DNA of 64,000 bases from Brevundimonas guildfordensis (GCF_014836405.1 NZ_JACSQU010000001.1:620001-684000); one strand, 5' to 3'. Numbered from the stretch's first letter, positions 40,962-50,575 are shown. Notes: generated from the sequence alone by a model not told the origin. Program-made: numbers and translations.

Positions 40962-41839
40962 TACAGACCGGCTCGTTCGGGCAAGACTTGATCGAACAAC
41001 ATGCGGTCCAATCTCGGGACATCCCATTGGGCGCTATCTGCGTCGCCATAGACGGCGTAGCTGGCGGCGACGAACTCCGCGGACGAGCGGTAGAACCGGG
41101 CGGCGCCGATCTTCCACAGGAAGGAGCCGCGTAGTCCGTAATGATCAGCAATCCCGGGATAGATCGGCCAGATGGTGTCCAGCGCCAGCGCGTCCGGAAT
41201 GCTCCTTTCGATCGGCAGGGACAGGATAGTCCTGTCGCCGGTGATCTTGCAGGCGATCAACTTGGCCAGGCGAACCACAGCCGCAGCCGTCGGATGATTA
41301 AAGGAGTGCATGAAGGGCGAGTGCTCCATCATTGCGGGAAAAAAGTCGTCGAAGGCCAGGTCGCCGGCGTCGAACAGCGCCTTGAGACCCGACGCAGCCT
41401 GCGCCCAGCGACCAACGTAGCCGATCCGGACGAAGGTCTCTGGTGCGAATAGCTGAGCGCACTGCTGCGCGCTGACGCCGTTCTGATGGCACCAGAGCAC
41501 GAGGGCGGAGTGATAGTCAGATTTCTCCACGCCCTTGATGAGCGTGCCGGCGGCGTCGCGCGCATACGCGATGTCGGGGTGATAGGCGTCGAAGATGATC
41601 TTAGGGATTCGGATCGTGTGACTATGAGCGCCAAGTTCGATGATGCTCGGGTCGGTTACGCCCGTCACCCAGACATCGACGTTGGCGAGCCGGCGTGTAA
41701 CCTCGTCAGGCGACATGTCGAGAAACGCTCGCATATGGGCGGTCTCGATCTCGTGGCTGGGAAGAAGCGCCTTGAGAACAAGCGCAATCCCGGCCGTCAT
41801 GCAGTTGCTGGATACGAGCACGACGCCGGAATTCTTCAT
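40961..41839 (-). CDS. WcbI-family polysaccharide biosynthesis putative acetyltransferase
   Basis: A 292-aa protein of the WcbI type. The N-terminal VLVSSNCMTAGIALVLKALLP corresponds to the family's GNCQ-x-x-G opening. It is followed by DVWVTGVTDPSIIE, IPKIIFDAYHPD and a late HPTAAAVVRLAKLIA segment. WcbI of Burkholderia acts in capsule synthesis and binds coenzyme A. ATG 41839 is chosen; TTG 41848 is an alternative. It is co-transcribed with the GSCFA gene. No other capsule genes are visible in the window. Confidence 0.75.
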   Translation of the reverse strand: MKNSGVVLVSSNCMTAGIALVLKALLPSHEIETAHMRAFLDMSPDEVTRRLANVDVWVTGVTDPSIIELGAHSHTIRIPKIIFDAYHPDIAYARDAAGTLIKGVEKSDYHSALVLWCHQNGVSAQQCAQLFAPETFVRIGYVGRWAQAASGLKALFDAGDLAFDDFFPAMMEHSPFMHSFNHPTAAAVVRLAKLIACKITGDRTILSLPIERSIPDALALDTIWPIYPGIADHYGLRGSFLWKIGAARFYRSSAEFVAASYAVYGDADSAQWDVPRLDRMLFDQVLPERAGL

Positions 41840-41923
41840 TGGGACCAATCTGCTAGAGTTGTGTGAACGCTGTGGCGATCACAGGCTAGCGAGGCTGGCG
41901 CCCTCCGTCCAACCTCGCCTCGC

Positions 41924-43213
41924 TCAGATTCCCGCCGCTCGCGCGCCTTCGGGGGTTTCGTCCTCCGGGTCGCCCGGCAGCCAGGCGACGTGGCCGTTGT
42001 AGATGTCCTGATTCAGGATGCCTTCCTCCTTGGCGACCAGAACCGGCACGACCATCTGGCCGGTGACGTTGGTGGCGGTGCGCATCATGTCGATGATGCG
42101 GTCGATGGCGATGATGTAGCCGACGCCTTCAAGCGGCAGGCCCGCTGTCGACAGCGTCAGGGTCAGCATGACGATGCTGGTCCCCGGCACGCCCGCCGTG
42201 CCCAGCGAGCCCAGCACAGCCGTCAGGCCGATCAGGACGTATTGGGTCAGGGTCAGCTCGATGCCGAAGTACTGGGCGATGAAGATAGAGGCGATGGCCG
42301 GATAGATGGCGCCGCACCCGTCCATCTTCACATTGGCGCCCAGCGGCACGGCGAAGGCGGCATAGGGCTGGGGCACGCCCAGGCGCTCGACCGTCTGGCG
42401 CAGGGTGACCGGCAGAGTGCCCAGCGACGAGGAGGTGGCGAAGGCCGTCTGCATGGCCGCGCCCGCGCCGCGGAAGAAGCTCAGCACCTTCAGCCCGTGC
42501 AGTTTCAGCAGGCCCGAATAGACCACCAGGATGTGGAACAGGCAGGCCGCATAGATGGCGAAGATGAACTTGCCCAAGGGCAGCAGCGCCTCCCACCCAT
42601 AGCCGCCGACCACCGAGCCGATCAGGCCGAACACCCCGAACGGGGTCAGTTGGATCACCCAGCGGGTGATGCGGAAGATCAGGGCCGCGCCTTCATCCAC
42701 CAGCCTGCGCGCAGTTTGCGCCCGGTCGCCCAACGCCACCAGGGCGGCGCCCAGCAGGGCCGAGAAGAAGATGATCTGCAGCACCTTGCCCTCGGCCAGC
42801 GAGGCGAAGGGGTTGGTCGGCACAATGCCCAGCAACACCTGCAGCGGGGTCGGAATCTCTCGCGCCTTCACCTCGCCCAGCGGCAGGTCGGACAGGCCCA
42901 CGCCCGGATTGATGATGTGGCCGAAGGCGAAGCCCACCAGCACGGCCAGCAATGACGTGACGGCGAACCATACGAGGGTCCGCACCCCCAGCCGCACCGC
43001 GCCCGCGCCTTCGCCCAGCTTGGCGATGGAGCTGGCGATGGTGAACAGCACCAGCGGCGCCACCACCATGCGGATCAGGTTCAGATAGACGTCCCCGATA
43101 GGCTTGAGCCAGACCGTCGCCTGCTCGCGCAGGATCAGGCCGGCGATGATGCCGAGGGCGAAACCGGCGGCGGTGCGCTGCCACAGGGGGATAGCGAAGA
43201 AGCGACGAAACAT
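41924..43213 (-). CDS. Dicarboxylate/amino acid:cation symporter (DAACS family)
   Basis: A carrier of 429 aa, fold as in GltP/DctA. Hairpin 1 is FATSSSLGTLPVTLRQT. The TM7 motif is PLGANVKMDGCGAIYPA (canonical NMDGT). Hairpin 2 is GTAGVPGTSIVMLTLTL, and TM8 has AIDRIIDMMRTATNVTGQM, with Asp and Arg as in glutamate/aspartate or dicarboxylate carriers. It keeps more of the canonical NMDG than its paralogue at 30139-31458, so their substrates probably differ. Monocistronic. Confidence 0.92.
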   Translation of the reverse strand: MFRRFFAIPLWQRTAAGFALGIIAGLILREQATVWLKPIGDVYLNLIRMVVAPLVLFTIASSIAKLGEGAGAVRLGVRTLVWFAVTSLLAVLVGFAFGHIINPGVGLSDLPLGEVKAREIPTPLQVLLGIVPTNPFASLAEGKVLQIIFFSALLGAALVALGDRAQTARRLVDEGAALIFRITRWVIQLTPFGVFGLIGSVVGGYGWEALLPLGKFIFAIYAACLFHILVVYSGLLKLHGLKVLSFFRGAGAAMQTAFATSSSLGTLPVTLRQTVERLGVPQPYAAFAVPLGANVKMDGCGAIYPAIASIFIAQYFGIELTLTQYVLIGLTAVLGSLGTAGVPGTSIVMLTLTLSTAGLPLEGVGYIIAIDRIIDMMRTATNVTGQMVVPVLVAKEEGILNQDIYNGHVAWLPGDPEDETPEGARAAGI

Positions 43214-43322
43214 GACGACCTTTGGGGAGGAGCGGTCGTTCTATGTGTTTCGCAGGCGCGAAGTCCGCAACAGCCGCAGGGGCGGTTGGGGAAGAGAAGT
43301 TCTAAGCCAACCTTTAGTTTTC

Positions 43323-43345
43323 CTTCTCGCCTTGTAGGAGAAGGG
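43323..43345. repeat. Inverted repeat downstream of gph
   Basis: CCTTCTC pairs with GAGAAGG around a short loop just after the minus-strand gph stop. It resembles the small palindromic sequences common between genes in these genomes. No T-run, so it is probably not a strong terminator. Confidence 0.4.
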
Positions 43346-43348
43346 CGG

Positions 43349-44038
43349 TTACCCGCCCATCACCGCCGCCAGGGCCTCCTCGAACCCGTCGTAGTGGTCG
43401 ATCATTACATCGCCGCCCAGTTCATGATGCGGCACATCGTTGTAGCCGAACCTGACGGCGATGCAGGGGACGCCCGCGTCCTTGGCGGCCTTGGTGTCCG
43501 TCGTGCTGTCGCCCACCATGATGCAGCGGGCGGTATCGCCGCCTGCCTTGCGCACCGCTTCGTGGATATGGGCGCCGCTGGGCTTGCGGGCAGAGACCAC
43601 GTCGGGTCCGGCGATGAACGCGAAATGGCGCGTCATCTCCAGCGCCTCTATCAGCGCGACCGACAGGTCCGTTCGCTTGTTGGTGGCCACGCACAGAGTC
43701 GCGCCGCGCGCGCTCAAGCGGTCCAGCGCCGCGACGCAGCCGTCGAACGGGCGGCTCTCGTCTGCGATATGGGTCAGGTAGTCCTCGATGAAGCGCTCGA
43801 ACAGGCCGGGCGCGTGGGCCTCGTCCCAAGCGGCGCCGGCCTCCATGAAGCCGTGTCGCAGCAGGGCCATGGCGCCGTGACCGACCAGATGCCGGGCCGA
43901 GGACATCGGGACCGGCGGCAGTTCGTATTGCGCCAGCATCCGGTTCAGCGTGCCGATCAGATCGGGCGCCGAGTCCACCAGGGTCCCGTCCAGGTCGAAG
44001 GCGATGGTCCAGCCTTCCAGGTCGCGCTCAATGCTCAC
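43349..44038 (-). CDS. gph: HAD-family phosphoglycolate phosphatase
   Basis: A 229-aa haloacid dehalogenase-type hydrolase that removes phosphoglycolate, a product of DNA 3'-end repair and oxygenation side reactions. Motif I is TIAFDLDGTLVDSAPDL, motif II LCVATNKRTD, motif III SARKPSGAHI (Lys), and motif IV MVGDSTTDTKAAKDAGVPCIAV. A helical cap lies after motif I. Substrate specificity is inferred from overall similarity to Gph. Divergent from glmU. Confidence 0.85.
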   Translation of the reverse strand: MSIERDLEGWTIAFDLDGTLVDSAPDLIGTLNRMLAQYELPPVPMSSARHLVGHGAMALLRHGFMEAGAAWDEAHAPGLFERFIEDYLTHIADESRPFDGCVAALDRLSARGATLCVATNKRTDLSVALIEALEMTRHFAFIAGPDVVSARKPSGAHIHEAVRKAGGDTARCIMVGDSTTDTKAAKDAGVPCIAVRFGYNDVPHHELGGDVMIDHYDGFEEALAAVMGG

Positions 44039-44113
44039 TCATCTGTCTCCCGGCTCGCGAAGACCCCGGCAATGGGCTAGATCGCAGGCAACGACAAGCC
44101 GCCGGATCGATTC

Positions 44114-45481
44114 ATGACCGCTCCTCACCCTCGCGCAGCCATCATTCTCGCCGCCGGCCAGGGCACGCGCATGAAGTCGCCGCTGCCCAAGGTGCTGCAC
44201 CCGGTCGGCGCGCGGGCCATGCTGGACCACGCCATCGACGCCGCCGAGGCCCTGGGCTGCGAACGCATCGTGGTCGTCGTCGGCTCCCATTCGCCGGAAG
44301 TCCGCGCCCACGTTGAAAAGCGCCTCGGGGCCGATAGCATCGCCGTTCAGGATCCGCCGCTGGGCACCGGCCACGCCGTGCGCGCCGCCGAGGCGGTGCT
44401 GGGTGACTTCGTCGGCCATGTGGTCGTCACCTATGGCGACGTGCCTTTGCTGAAGGCCGCCGACATCGAGCCGGTCTTCGCAGAGGCTCCCGAAGGCGTC
44501 CATGAAGGCGTCACCGTCATCGGCTTCGAGGCCCGCGATCCCGGCGCCTACGGCCGCCTGATCCTCGACGACGACGACTTGCTCGCCATCACCGAGGCCA
44601 AGGAAGCCTCGGCCGAAGTTCTGGCCGTCACCGCCTGCAACTCGGGCGTCATGGCCGCGCCGGTCGGCCTGCTGTTCGACCTGCTGGCTGAGGTCACGAA
44701 CGACAACGCCAAAAGCGAATACTATCTGACCGACGTGGTCGAACTGGCCCGCAAGCGCGGCGCGCCGACCCGCGCCGTCTTCGCCGCCGAAGACTCCGTC
44801 ATGGGCGTCAACGCGCAGTCCGAACTGGCTCAGGCCGAGGCCCTGTTCCAGAAGGCGCAACGTGAGCATTTCCTGGCGGCGGGCGTCACAATGTCGGCCC
44901 CCGACACCGTCCACTTCGCCTGGGACACGCAAGTCGGCGCCGGCACGACCATCGAGCCCTTCGTCGTCTTCGGCCCCGGCGCCAAGGTGGCCGAGGGCGC
45001 GCGCATCCGCAGCTTCAGCCATGTCGAAGGCGCCAGGATCGCCACCGGCGCCGAGGTCGGTCCCTACGCCCGCCTGCGTCCCGGCGCGGACCTGGGCGAG
45101 GGCGTCAAGATCGGCAACTTCGTCGAGGTCAAGAACGTCCGCATGGACGCCGGCGCCAAGGCCAACCACCTGGCCTATCTCGGCGACGGCCACGTGGGGG
45201 CCAAGGCGAACATCGGCGCGGGGACGATCTTCTGTAACTATGACGGCTTCTTCAAGCACCGCACGACGGTGGGCGAGGGGGCCTTCGTCGGCTCGAACAG
45301 TTCGTTGGTCGCCCCCGTGACCATCGGCGCGGGCACCATGGTCGGCTCCGGCTCCGTGGTGACCAGGGACGTCGCGCCCGGCGATCTGGCGCTCGGCCGC
45401 GCCGAACAGACGACGAAGCCGGGCTGGGCCGCCCGCTTCATGGAAACCATGCGCGCGAAGAAGGCGGCGAAATCCCAATGA
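44114..45481 (+). CDS. glmU: Bifunctional UDP-GlcNAc pyrophosphorylase / GlcN-1-P acetyltransferase
   Basis: A two-domain enzyme (455 aa) that makes UDP-GlcNAc for peptidoglycan and lipid A. The N-terminal nucleotidyltransferase has [20 protein letters not shown] and [10 protein letters not shown]. The C-terminal left-handed beta-helix runs from about residue 255, with hexapeptide repeats ([22 protein letters not shown]…) and the acetyltransferase part [32 protein letters not shown]. The stop overlaps rpiA by 4 nt (ATGA). Confidence 0.97.
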   Translation: MTAPHPRAAIILAAGQGTRMKSPLPKVLHPVGARAMLDHAIDAAEALGCERIVVVVGSHSPEVRAHVEKRLGADSIAVQDPPLGTGHAVRAAEAVLGDFVGHVVVTYGDVPLLKAADIEPVFAEAPEGVHEGVTVIGFEARDPGAYGRLILDDDDLLAITEAKEASAEVLAVTACNSGVMAAPVGLLFDLLAEVTNDNAKSEYYLTDVVELARKRGAPTRAVFAAEDSVMGVNAQSELAQAEALFQKAQREHFLAAGVTMSAPDTVHFAWDTQVGAGTTIEPFVVFGPGAKVAEGARIRSFSHVEGARIATGAEVGPYARLRPGADLGEGVKIGNFVEVKNVRMDAGAKANHLAYLGDGHVGAKANIGAGTIFCNYDGFFKHRTTVGEGAFVGSNSSLVAPVTIGAGTMVGSGSVVTRDVAPGDLALGRAEQTTKPGWAARFMETMRAKKAAKSQ

Positions 45482-46161
45482 GCGACCTGCAGAAGAAAAA
45501 CGCCGGCGAAGCCGCCGCTCAATACGTCGAGGCCGGGATGGTCGTCGGCCTGGGCACCGGCTCGACCGCCGCCTGGTTCGTCAAGGCGCTGGCGGCCCGC
45601 AACCTGCCGGACCTGCGCTGCGTCCCGACGTCCGAGCGCACGGCAGATCTGGCGCGCGAACTCGGCCTGACCCTGTCGACGCTGGAAGACACGCCCAAGA
45701 TCGACCTGACCGTCGACGGCGCCGACGAGATCGGTCCCGGCCTGGCCCTCATCAAGGGCGGCGGCGCGGCCCTGCTGCGCGAGAAGCTGGTGTGGGAGGC
45801 CTCCGCCCGCTGCATCTGCATCGCCGACGCGGCCAAGGTGGTTCCGGCGCTGGGAACCTTCCCCCTGCCGATCGAGGTCGTCGCCTTCGGACACAAGACA
45901 ACCGCCAACCGCATCGCCGACGTCTTGGCCGACCACGACATCGGCTCTCCCGCTCGCGTGCGCGAGGCCGAGCGCGGCCTGATCCGCACAGACGGCGGCA
46001 ACCTGATCTACGATGCCGCCTGCAAGCTGATCGCCGACCCGGCCCGCCTCGCCTCCGACCTGAAGAGCCTGACCGGCGTCGTCGAACATGGCCTGTTCCT
46101 CGACCTGACCGACCTGGCCATCATCGGCACGGACGATGGGTTCGGAACGATCAATCCGTAG
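45478..46161 (+). CDS. rpiA: Ribose-5-phosphate isomerase A
   Basis: A 227-aa enzyme that interconverts ribose 5-phosphate and ribulose 5-phosphate in the pentose phosphate pathway. Signatures are [48 protein letters not shown] and the late LVRTDGGN-type [11 protein letters not shown]. Translationally coupled to glmU; both products feed sugar-nucleotide supply. Its 3' end overlaps the convergent exported-protein gene by 11 nt. Confidence 0.96.
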   Translation: MSDLQKKNAGEAAAQYVEAGMVVGLGTGSTAAWFVKALAARNLPDLRCVPTSERTADLARELGLTLSTLEDTPKIDLTVDGADEIGPGLALIKGGGAALLREKLVWEASARCICIADAAKVVPALGTFPLPIEVVAFGHKTTANRIADVLADHDIGSPARVREAERGLIRTDGGNLIYDAACKLIADPARLASDLKSLTGVVEHGLFLDLTDLAIIGTDDGFGTINP

Positions 46162-47113
46162 TCGGCGCGGCCTCGTCGGCAAGGCGGGCGTGCGCGCGAC
46201 GGATCGACGTGCGGATTTCTGAAGTTCCCGCCCGAAGATTTTTTCGCGTGCGCTGCGCGTCGTAAAGCCCGTCGAGATACGCCTTGTCCCACTCAGTCAG
46301 GTTCGAGGCGCTGCCGGGATCATTGAAGACGTTCAGGATCGAAGCATAGCCCCTGGTGTCCGCCGTCGGATCGATTTGCGCCAGGGACACCATGGCGATG
46401 TAATCAGCCAGTTGCTGCGAGTTGACCGCACCGATCTTGCTGACATCCACGATGATGATGGCGCGGAAAATGTTGTCGACGATCTGGGTCGTCAGGCGCG
46501 ACGCCGAGGACACTGAGATCGCCGGGGCGAAATCTGTCGGTTTAGAGCATGCGTTTTCGCATTCTCCGGGAATGCGGACCGCGCGTTGTCCGGTTTCGGA
46601 ATCGACCGGCATGCTGACCTGCCACCAGCGGACGGGGCGGCTGGTCTCCTGGAAATCTCTCAGCGCAGCAGCGCCGCGGTCCATGCCGGAGCCGCCCATG
46701 CGCAGGGCTCTGCGGCGGCGTTCAACCAGTTCATGCGCAAAGGCGTCGCCGTCGGCGGTCGCGACGATCAGCAGATTGGGCGCGCAGCCGGGATCGCCCG
46801 GATTCAGGCCAAGGTCTTCCGCGACGGTTGAAACGCGGTCCACCAGATATTGCGCGGCTTCGCGGCGCAGATTGACGGCGCCCACACAGACGCTGCGGTC
46901 CCACCTGGCAATGCCGCGCCCGCGATTAGGGGCCGCGACTTCGCCGACGAAGCTCTGGATCAGATCATCAAGACGGCGCCCCGAGACCTGAATATCCTCC
47001 AGACGAACCGCCTGATCCTGGGGGCTGGCCTGCGCCGGTTGCGGGGGCTGGCTGGACGGCGCGCTAGCGCTGAGTGCAAGAGCGAGAATAGCTGCGATCA
47101 TCACCGAACTCAC
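46151..47113 (-). CDS. Exported protein of unknown function
   Basis: A 320-aa protein. The signal peptide SSVMIAAILALALSASA is followed by a Pro/Gln-rich linker. The mature protein begins LEDIQVSGRRLDDLIQSFVGEV. It contains SVCVGAVNLRREAAQYLVDRVSTVAEDLGL, GCAPNLLIVATADGDAFA and a C-terminal SLAQIDPTADTRGYASILNVFNDPG … LTEWDKAYLDGLYDAQ. Four cysteines may pair. This looks like a conserved Caulobacterales periplasmic family, but I know no function for it. A second ATG lies 12 nt inside. Confidence 0.65.
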   Translation of the reverse strand: MSSVMIAAILALALSASAPSSQPPQPAQASPQDQAVRLEDIQVSGRRLDDLIQSFVGEVAAPNRGRGIARWDRSVCVGAVNLRREAAQYLVDRVSTVAEDLGLNPGDPGCAPNLLIVATADGDAFAHELVERRRRALRMGGSGMDRGAAALRDFQETSRPVRWWQVSMPVDSETGQRAVRIPGECENACSKPTDFAPAISVSSASRLTTQIVDNIFRAIIIVDVSKIGAVNSQQLADYIAMVSLAQIDPTADTRGYASILNVFNDPGSASNLTEWDKAYLDGLYDAQRTRKNLRAGTSEIRTSIRRAHARLADEAAPTTD

Positions 47114-47281
47114 GACCCCTATTAGTCTCGCACACTATCGCGGAACGGCGTCTTATCAAGCGAAGCCTTGGTCGACGGGGTCTGACCGATGCTGCGGGAT
47201 CTTTTTGCCCCGCCCGTCTCGCGGCTTGCCCCCTCGCATCCGGGCGCCTAAGTCCGTGCAGCGCTGCGGTTAGCCCGCGCC

Positions 47282-47343
47282 GATTTCAGACGATTCAGAC
47301 GAATTGGACTCTATTTTCGGGTCCGATCCAGCCGGAGCCCCCG
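47282..47343 (+). promoter_or_regulatory. 62-nt leader of gor, shared with ribE (copy A)
   Basis: Ends directly at the gor ATG. It has three 9-nt direct repeats starting AGAC/AGAC/GGAC (47288, 47297, 47306), a T-rich spacer, and GGGTCCGA-N5-CCGGAGC with a TCCG-N7-CGGA hairpin over the Shine-Dalgarno CGGAG. The first 36 nt match the ribE leader at 31 positions, and both leaders are exactly 62 nt long. Confidence 0.6.
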
Positions 47344-48741
47344 ATGACCCAATACGACTACGACCTCTTCGTCATCGGCGCCGGTTCGGGCGGGGTTCGG
47401 GCGGCGCGGCTGACGGCGCTGGGCGGCAAGAAGGTCGCCATCGCGGAAGAGTATCGGGTCGGCGGCACCTGCGTCATTCGCGGCTGCGTGCCCAAGAAGT
47501 TCATGGTCATGGCCGCCGAGGTCAGCCACGCGCTGGAAATCGCCGAGGGCTATGGCTGGTCCTTCGATAACGCCAAGTTCGACTGGCCGACCTTCCTGCA
47601 GGCCAAGGACGTCGAGATCGCCCGCCTGTCCGGCATCTACGCCGCCAATCTGGGCAAGGCGGGCGTCGACCTGCTGCACGGCCGCGCCGTGCTGAAGGAC
47701 GCCCACACCGTCGAGGTCATCGGCAAGGACGGCGGCGACAAGCAGACGATCACCGCCGAGAAAATCCTGATCGCCACCGGCGGCCGCCCGTGGAAGCCGG
47801 ACAGCCTTCCGGGCATCGAGCACGCCATCACCTCCGAAGAAGCCTTCCATCTGCCCGAACTGCCCAAGCGGGTCCTGGTCGTCGGCGGCGGCTATATCGC
47901 GGTGGAGTTCGCGGGCATCTTCGCCGGACTGGGGGTCGAGACGACCCTGATCTATCGCGGCCCCAACATCCTGCGCGGTTTCGACGACGACGTGCGCGCC
48001 CATCTGGCCGGCGAGATCGAAAAGCGCGGCATCAAGGTCATCCTCGGCTGTCAGCACGAGTCGATCGAGAAGACCGAGACGGGCCTGATCAACCATCTCG
48101 AAAACGGCATGAAGATCGAGACCGACGTGGTCATGTTCGCGACCGGCCGCGTGCCTTACGTCGAGGGCCTGGGACTGGAAACCGCCGGGGTCGAGCTGAG
48201 CGCGGACGGCGCGATCAAGGTTGACGAATATTCAAAGACCACAGCTGACAACATCTGGGCCGTCGGCGACGTCACCGACCGGATGAACCTGACCCCCGTC
48301 GCCATTCGTGAGGGCGTGGCCTTCCATGAGACGGTGTTCAAGAACAACCCTCAGCGGTTCGACTATGAGGCCGTCGCCACCGCCGTCTTCAGCCAGCCGC
48401 CCGTTGGCGTGGTCGGCCTGACCGAAGCCGAGGCCCGCCACGCCTGTCCGGGCGAGGTGGACGTCTATGTCACCCGCTTCCGCCCGATGAAGTACGCCTT
48501 CACCGGCTCGGACGAGCGCGTCCTGATGAAGCTGGTGGTCGAGGCTGAAACCCAGCGCGTCGTCGGCTGCCACATCGTCGGTCCCGACAGCCCCGAGATG
48601 ATCCAGCTGGCCGCCATCGCCGTTAAGGCGGGCCTGACCAAGGCTCAGTGGGACGCCACCTGCGCCGTCCACCCGACGATGGCTGAGGAACTGGTCACCC
48701 TGCGAGAGAAGCAGACCGCGGCCTCGATGTCCGCGGGTTAA
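47344..48741 (+). CDS. gor: Glutathione-disulfide reductase
   Basis: An FAD/NADPH enzyme (465 aa) that keeps glutathione reduced. The FAD motif is YDLFVIGAGSGGVRAARL. The redox-active disulfide is GGTCVIRGCVPKKFMV (CxxxxC). The NADP Rossmann segment is VLVVGGGYIAVEFAGIFAGLGV, the second FAD motif is NIWAVGDVTDRMNLTPVAIREG, and the C-terminal catalytic His/Glu is in CAVHPTMAEELVTL. The leader is shared with riboflavin synthase (see 54739-54800), which may link its expression to flavin supply. Confidence 0.95.
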   Translation: MTQYDYDLFVIGAGSGGVRAARLTALGGKKVAIAEEYRVGGTCVIRGCVPKKFMVMAAEVSHALEIAEGYGWSFDNAKFDWPTFLQAKDVEIARLSGIYAANLGKAGVDLLHGRAVLKDAHTVEVIGKDGGDKQTITAEKILIATGGRPWKPDSLPGIEHAITSEEAFHLPELPKRVLVVGGGYIAVEFAGIFAGLGVETTLIYRGPNILRGFDDDVRAHLAGEIEKRGIKVILGCQHESIEKTETGLINHLENGMKIETDVVMFATGRVPYVEGLGLETAGVELSADGAIKVDEYSKTTADNIWAVGDVTDRMNLTPVAIREGVAFHETVFKNNPQRFDYEAVATAVFSQPPVGVVGLTEAEARHACPGEVDVYVTRFRPMKYAFTGSDERVLMKLVVEAETQRVVGCHIVGPDSPEMIQLAAIAVKAGLTKAQWDATCAVHPTMAEELVTLREKQTAASMSAG

Positions 48742-48841
48742 GCGCGGCTATTGATGGGCCGGCGGCTTGCCAGCCGCCTTGTCCGCGCGCCTTATGCCGA
48801 CAGGGCCCCGACCGGGGCAGCAAGAGATCAAGGAGTTCGCC

Positions 48842-49585
48842 ATGAAGCCGCATCTGCTCGCCGCCGCCGTCGCCGCCGTCCTTCTGAGCGGCGCTCCGGC
48901 GCTCGCCCAGGATGCTTCCGCGCCCGCCTATCAGGCCGCCGTGGCAGACGCTCTGCGCCCGGCTGACGAGGTCGCCCGCGACCCTCTGCGTCATCCCGCC
49001 GAGATGCTCGCCTTCGCCCAGGTGAAACCGGGCCAGCGCATTGCCGATATCCGCCCTGGCGCAGGCTATTTCACCCGCCTGTTTGCGCGCGTCATAGGCG
49101 AGGACGGCCACGTCTACGCCTTCGTGCCCAACCGCACTGCCGAGCGCGAGAACCCGCGCGCCGATGCCCTGGCCGAGGCCTATCCGAACGTCAGCCGCGT
49201 CAACGGCGATCTGGACGCCATGGCCTTCGATCAGCCGCTGGACCTGGTCTTCATGAGCCAGGAGTATCACGACTTCCACATCCCCCGGTTCGGCGTGGAC
49301 GTGGCGAAAATGAACGCCGACATCTTCAAGGCGCTGAAGCCCGGCGGCCTCTATGTCGTCATCGATCACCAGGCCGCGCCTGGCGCCGCCAATACCGTGG
49401 TTGAGACCCTGCACCGCATCGAGGGCGCCCAGCTTCGCAAGGAGGTCGAAGCCGCCGGTTTCGTCTTTGACGGCGAAAGCACGGCCGTCGCCAACTCCGC
49501 CGACGACCACAGCCTGAACGTCTTCGACGAGGCGATCCGGGGCAAGACCGACCAGTTCGTCTATCGCTTCCGCAAGCCGAACTGA
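48842..49585 (+). CDS. Exported class I SAM-methyltransferase-like protein
   Basis: A 247-aa protein with a clear signal peptide (MKPHLLAAAVAAVLLSGAPALAQD) joined to a Rossmann-type methyltransferase fold. Motif I is IADIRPGAGYFTRLFA. The acidic end of beta-2 (usual Glu or Asp) lies in VYAFVPNRTAE with no obvious acid. The post-motif is LKPGGLYVVIDHQ. ATG 48842 follows AGGAG at good spacing; upstream in-frame starts lack one. SAM is not known in the periplasm, so activity is doubtful and the protein may bind another ligand. Confidence 0.8.
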   Translation: MKPHLLAAAVAAVLLSGAPALAQDASAPAYQAAVADALRPADEVARDPLRHPAEMLAFAQVKPGQRIADIRPGAGYFTRLFARVIGEDGHVYAFVPNRTAERENPRADALAEAYPNVSRVNGDLDAMAFDQPLDLVFMSQEYHDFHIPRFGVDVAKMNADIFKALKPGGLYVVIDHQAAPGAANTVVETLHRIEGAQLRKEVEAAGFVFDGESTAVANSADDHSLNVFDEAIRGKTDQFVYRFRKPN

Positions 49586-49668
49586 GGCGTCTCGTATCAA
49601 ATTGGTGACTGGCGAAGCGAGTCGGGCGGCGCTAACCCTCGGCTAAAATCCATAAGGGAAACGCACAG

Positions 49669-50565
49669 ATGACTCGCATCGCCTTCATCGGCCTGGGCAA
49701 CATGGGCGGCGGCATGGCCGCCAATCAGGCCAAGGCCGGGCATGACGTCGCCGCCTTCGACCTTTCGCCCGCCGCGCTGGAACGCGCCGCCGAGGCGGGC
49801 TGCCGCACCGTCAGTTCGGTCGCCGAGGCCGTGAAGGACGCCGAGGTCGTCATCACCATGCTGCCCGCCGGGCCGCATGTCCTCAGCGTCTATTCCGAAC
49901 AGATCATCGGCGCCGCACCCTCCAGCGCGCTGCTTCTGGACTGCTCGACCATCGACGTGGAGACGGCGCGCAAGGTCGCCGGCCTGGCCAAGGATGCGGG
50001 CTACGCCTTCGCCGACGCCCCCGTCTCGGGCGGCACCGCCGCCGCTGACGCCGGGACCCTGGCCTTCATGGTCGGCTGCGACGAGGCCGACTTCGCCCGT
50101 GTCGAACCGGCGCTAGAGCCGATGAGCCGCATCACCATCCGCGCCGGCGACCACGGCGCAGGTCAGGCGGCCAAGATCTGCAACAACATGCTGCTGGGCA
50201 TTTCGATGATCGGCACGTGCGAAGCCATCGCCCTGGCCGAGAAGCTGGGGCTCGAACCCGAGCGCTTCTTCGAGATCGCCTCCAAGTCGTCGGGGCAGTG
50301 CTGGAGCGTGACCAGCTACTACCCCTGGGCCGGCCCGGTGCCGACCGCGCCGTCGAACCGCGACTATGAAGGCGGCTTCGCCACCGCCATGATGCTGAAA
50401 GACCTCAAGCTGGCGCAGGACGCCGCCGCCAAGTCGGGCGCCTCAACCCCGCTGGGCGCCCAGGCCGAGGCCCTCTACGCCCTGTTCAACGGTCTCGGCT
50501 ACGGCGGCAAGGACTTCTCCGCCATGGTCCAGATGCTGCGCGGCCGGATCGACACGCTGAGCTAA
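49669..50565 (+). CDS. mmsB: 3-hydroxyisobutyrate dehydrogenase
   Basis: A beta-hydroxyacid dehydrogenase (298 aa). The NAD motif is IAFIGLGNMGGGMAANQAKAGHDV. The substrate-binding signature is FADAPVSGGTAAADAGTLAFMVG, and the catalytic Lys is in GAGQAAKICNNMLLGISM. In valine catabolism it oxidises 3-hydroxyisobutyrate to methylmalonate semialdehyde. No other valine genes are adjacent, so a related hydroxyacid could be the substrate. Confidence 0.88.
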   Translation: MTRIAFIGLGNMGGGMAANQAKAGHDVAAFDLSPAALERAAEAGCRTVSSVAEAVKDAEVVITMLPAGPHVLSVYSEQIIGAAPSSALLLDCSTIDVETARKVAGLAKDAGYAFADAPVSGGTAAADAGTLAFMVGCDEADFARVEPALEPMSRITIRAGDHGAGQAAKICNNMLLGISMIGTCEAIALAEKLGLEPERFFEIASKSSGQCWSVTSYYPWAGPVPTAPSNRDYEGGFATAMMLKDLKLAQDAAAKSGASTPLGAQAEALYALFNGLGYGGKDFSAMVQMLRGRIDTLS

Positions 50566-50575
50566 GCCCATGGCT

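Noticed and set aside
39727..41900. tRNA-associated integrative element at tRNA-Val
   Set aside because: No integrase gene is present and no duplicated tRNA 3' end was found. The WcbI/GSCFA genes lie on the 5' side of the tRNA, not the usual integration side.
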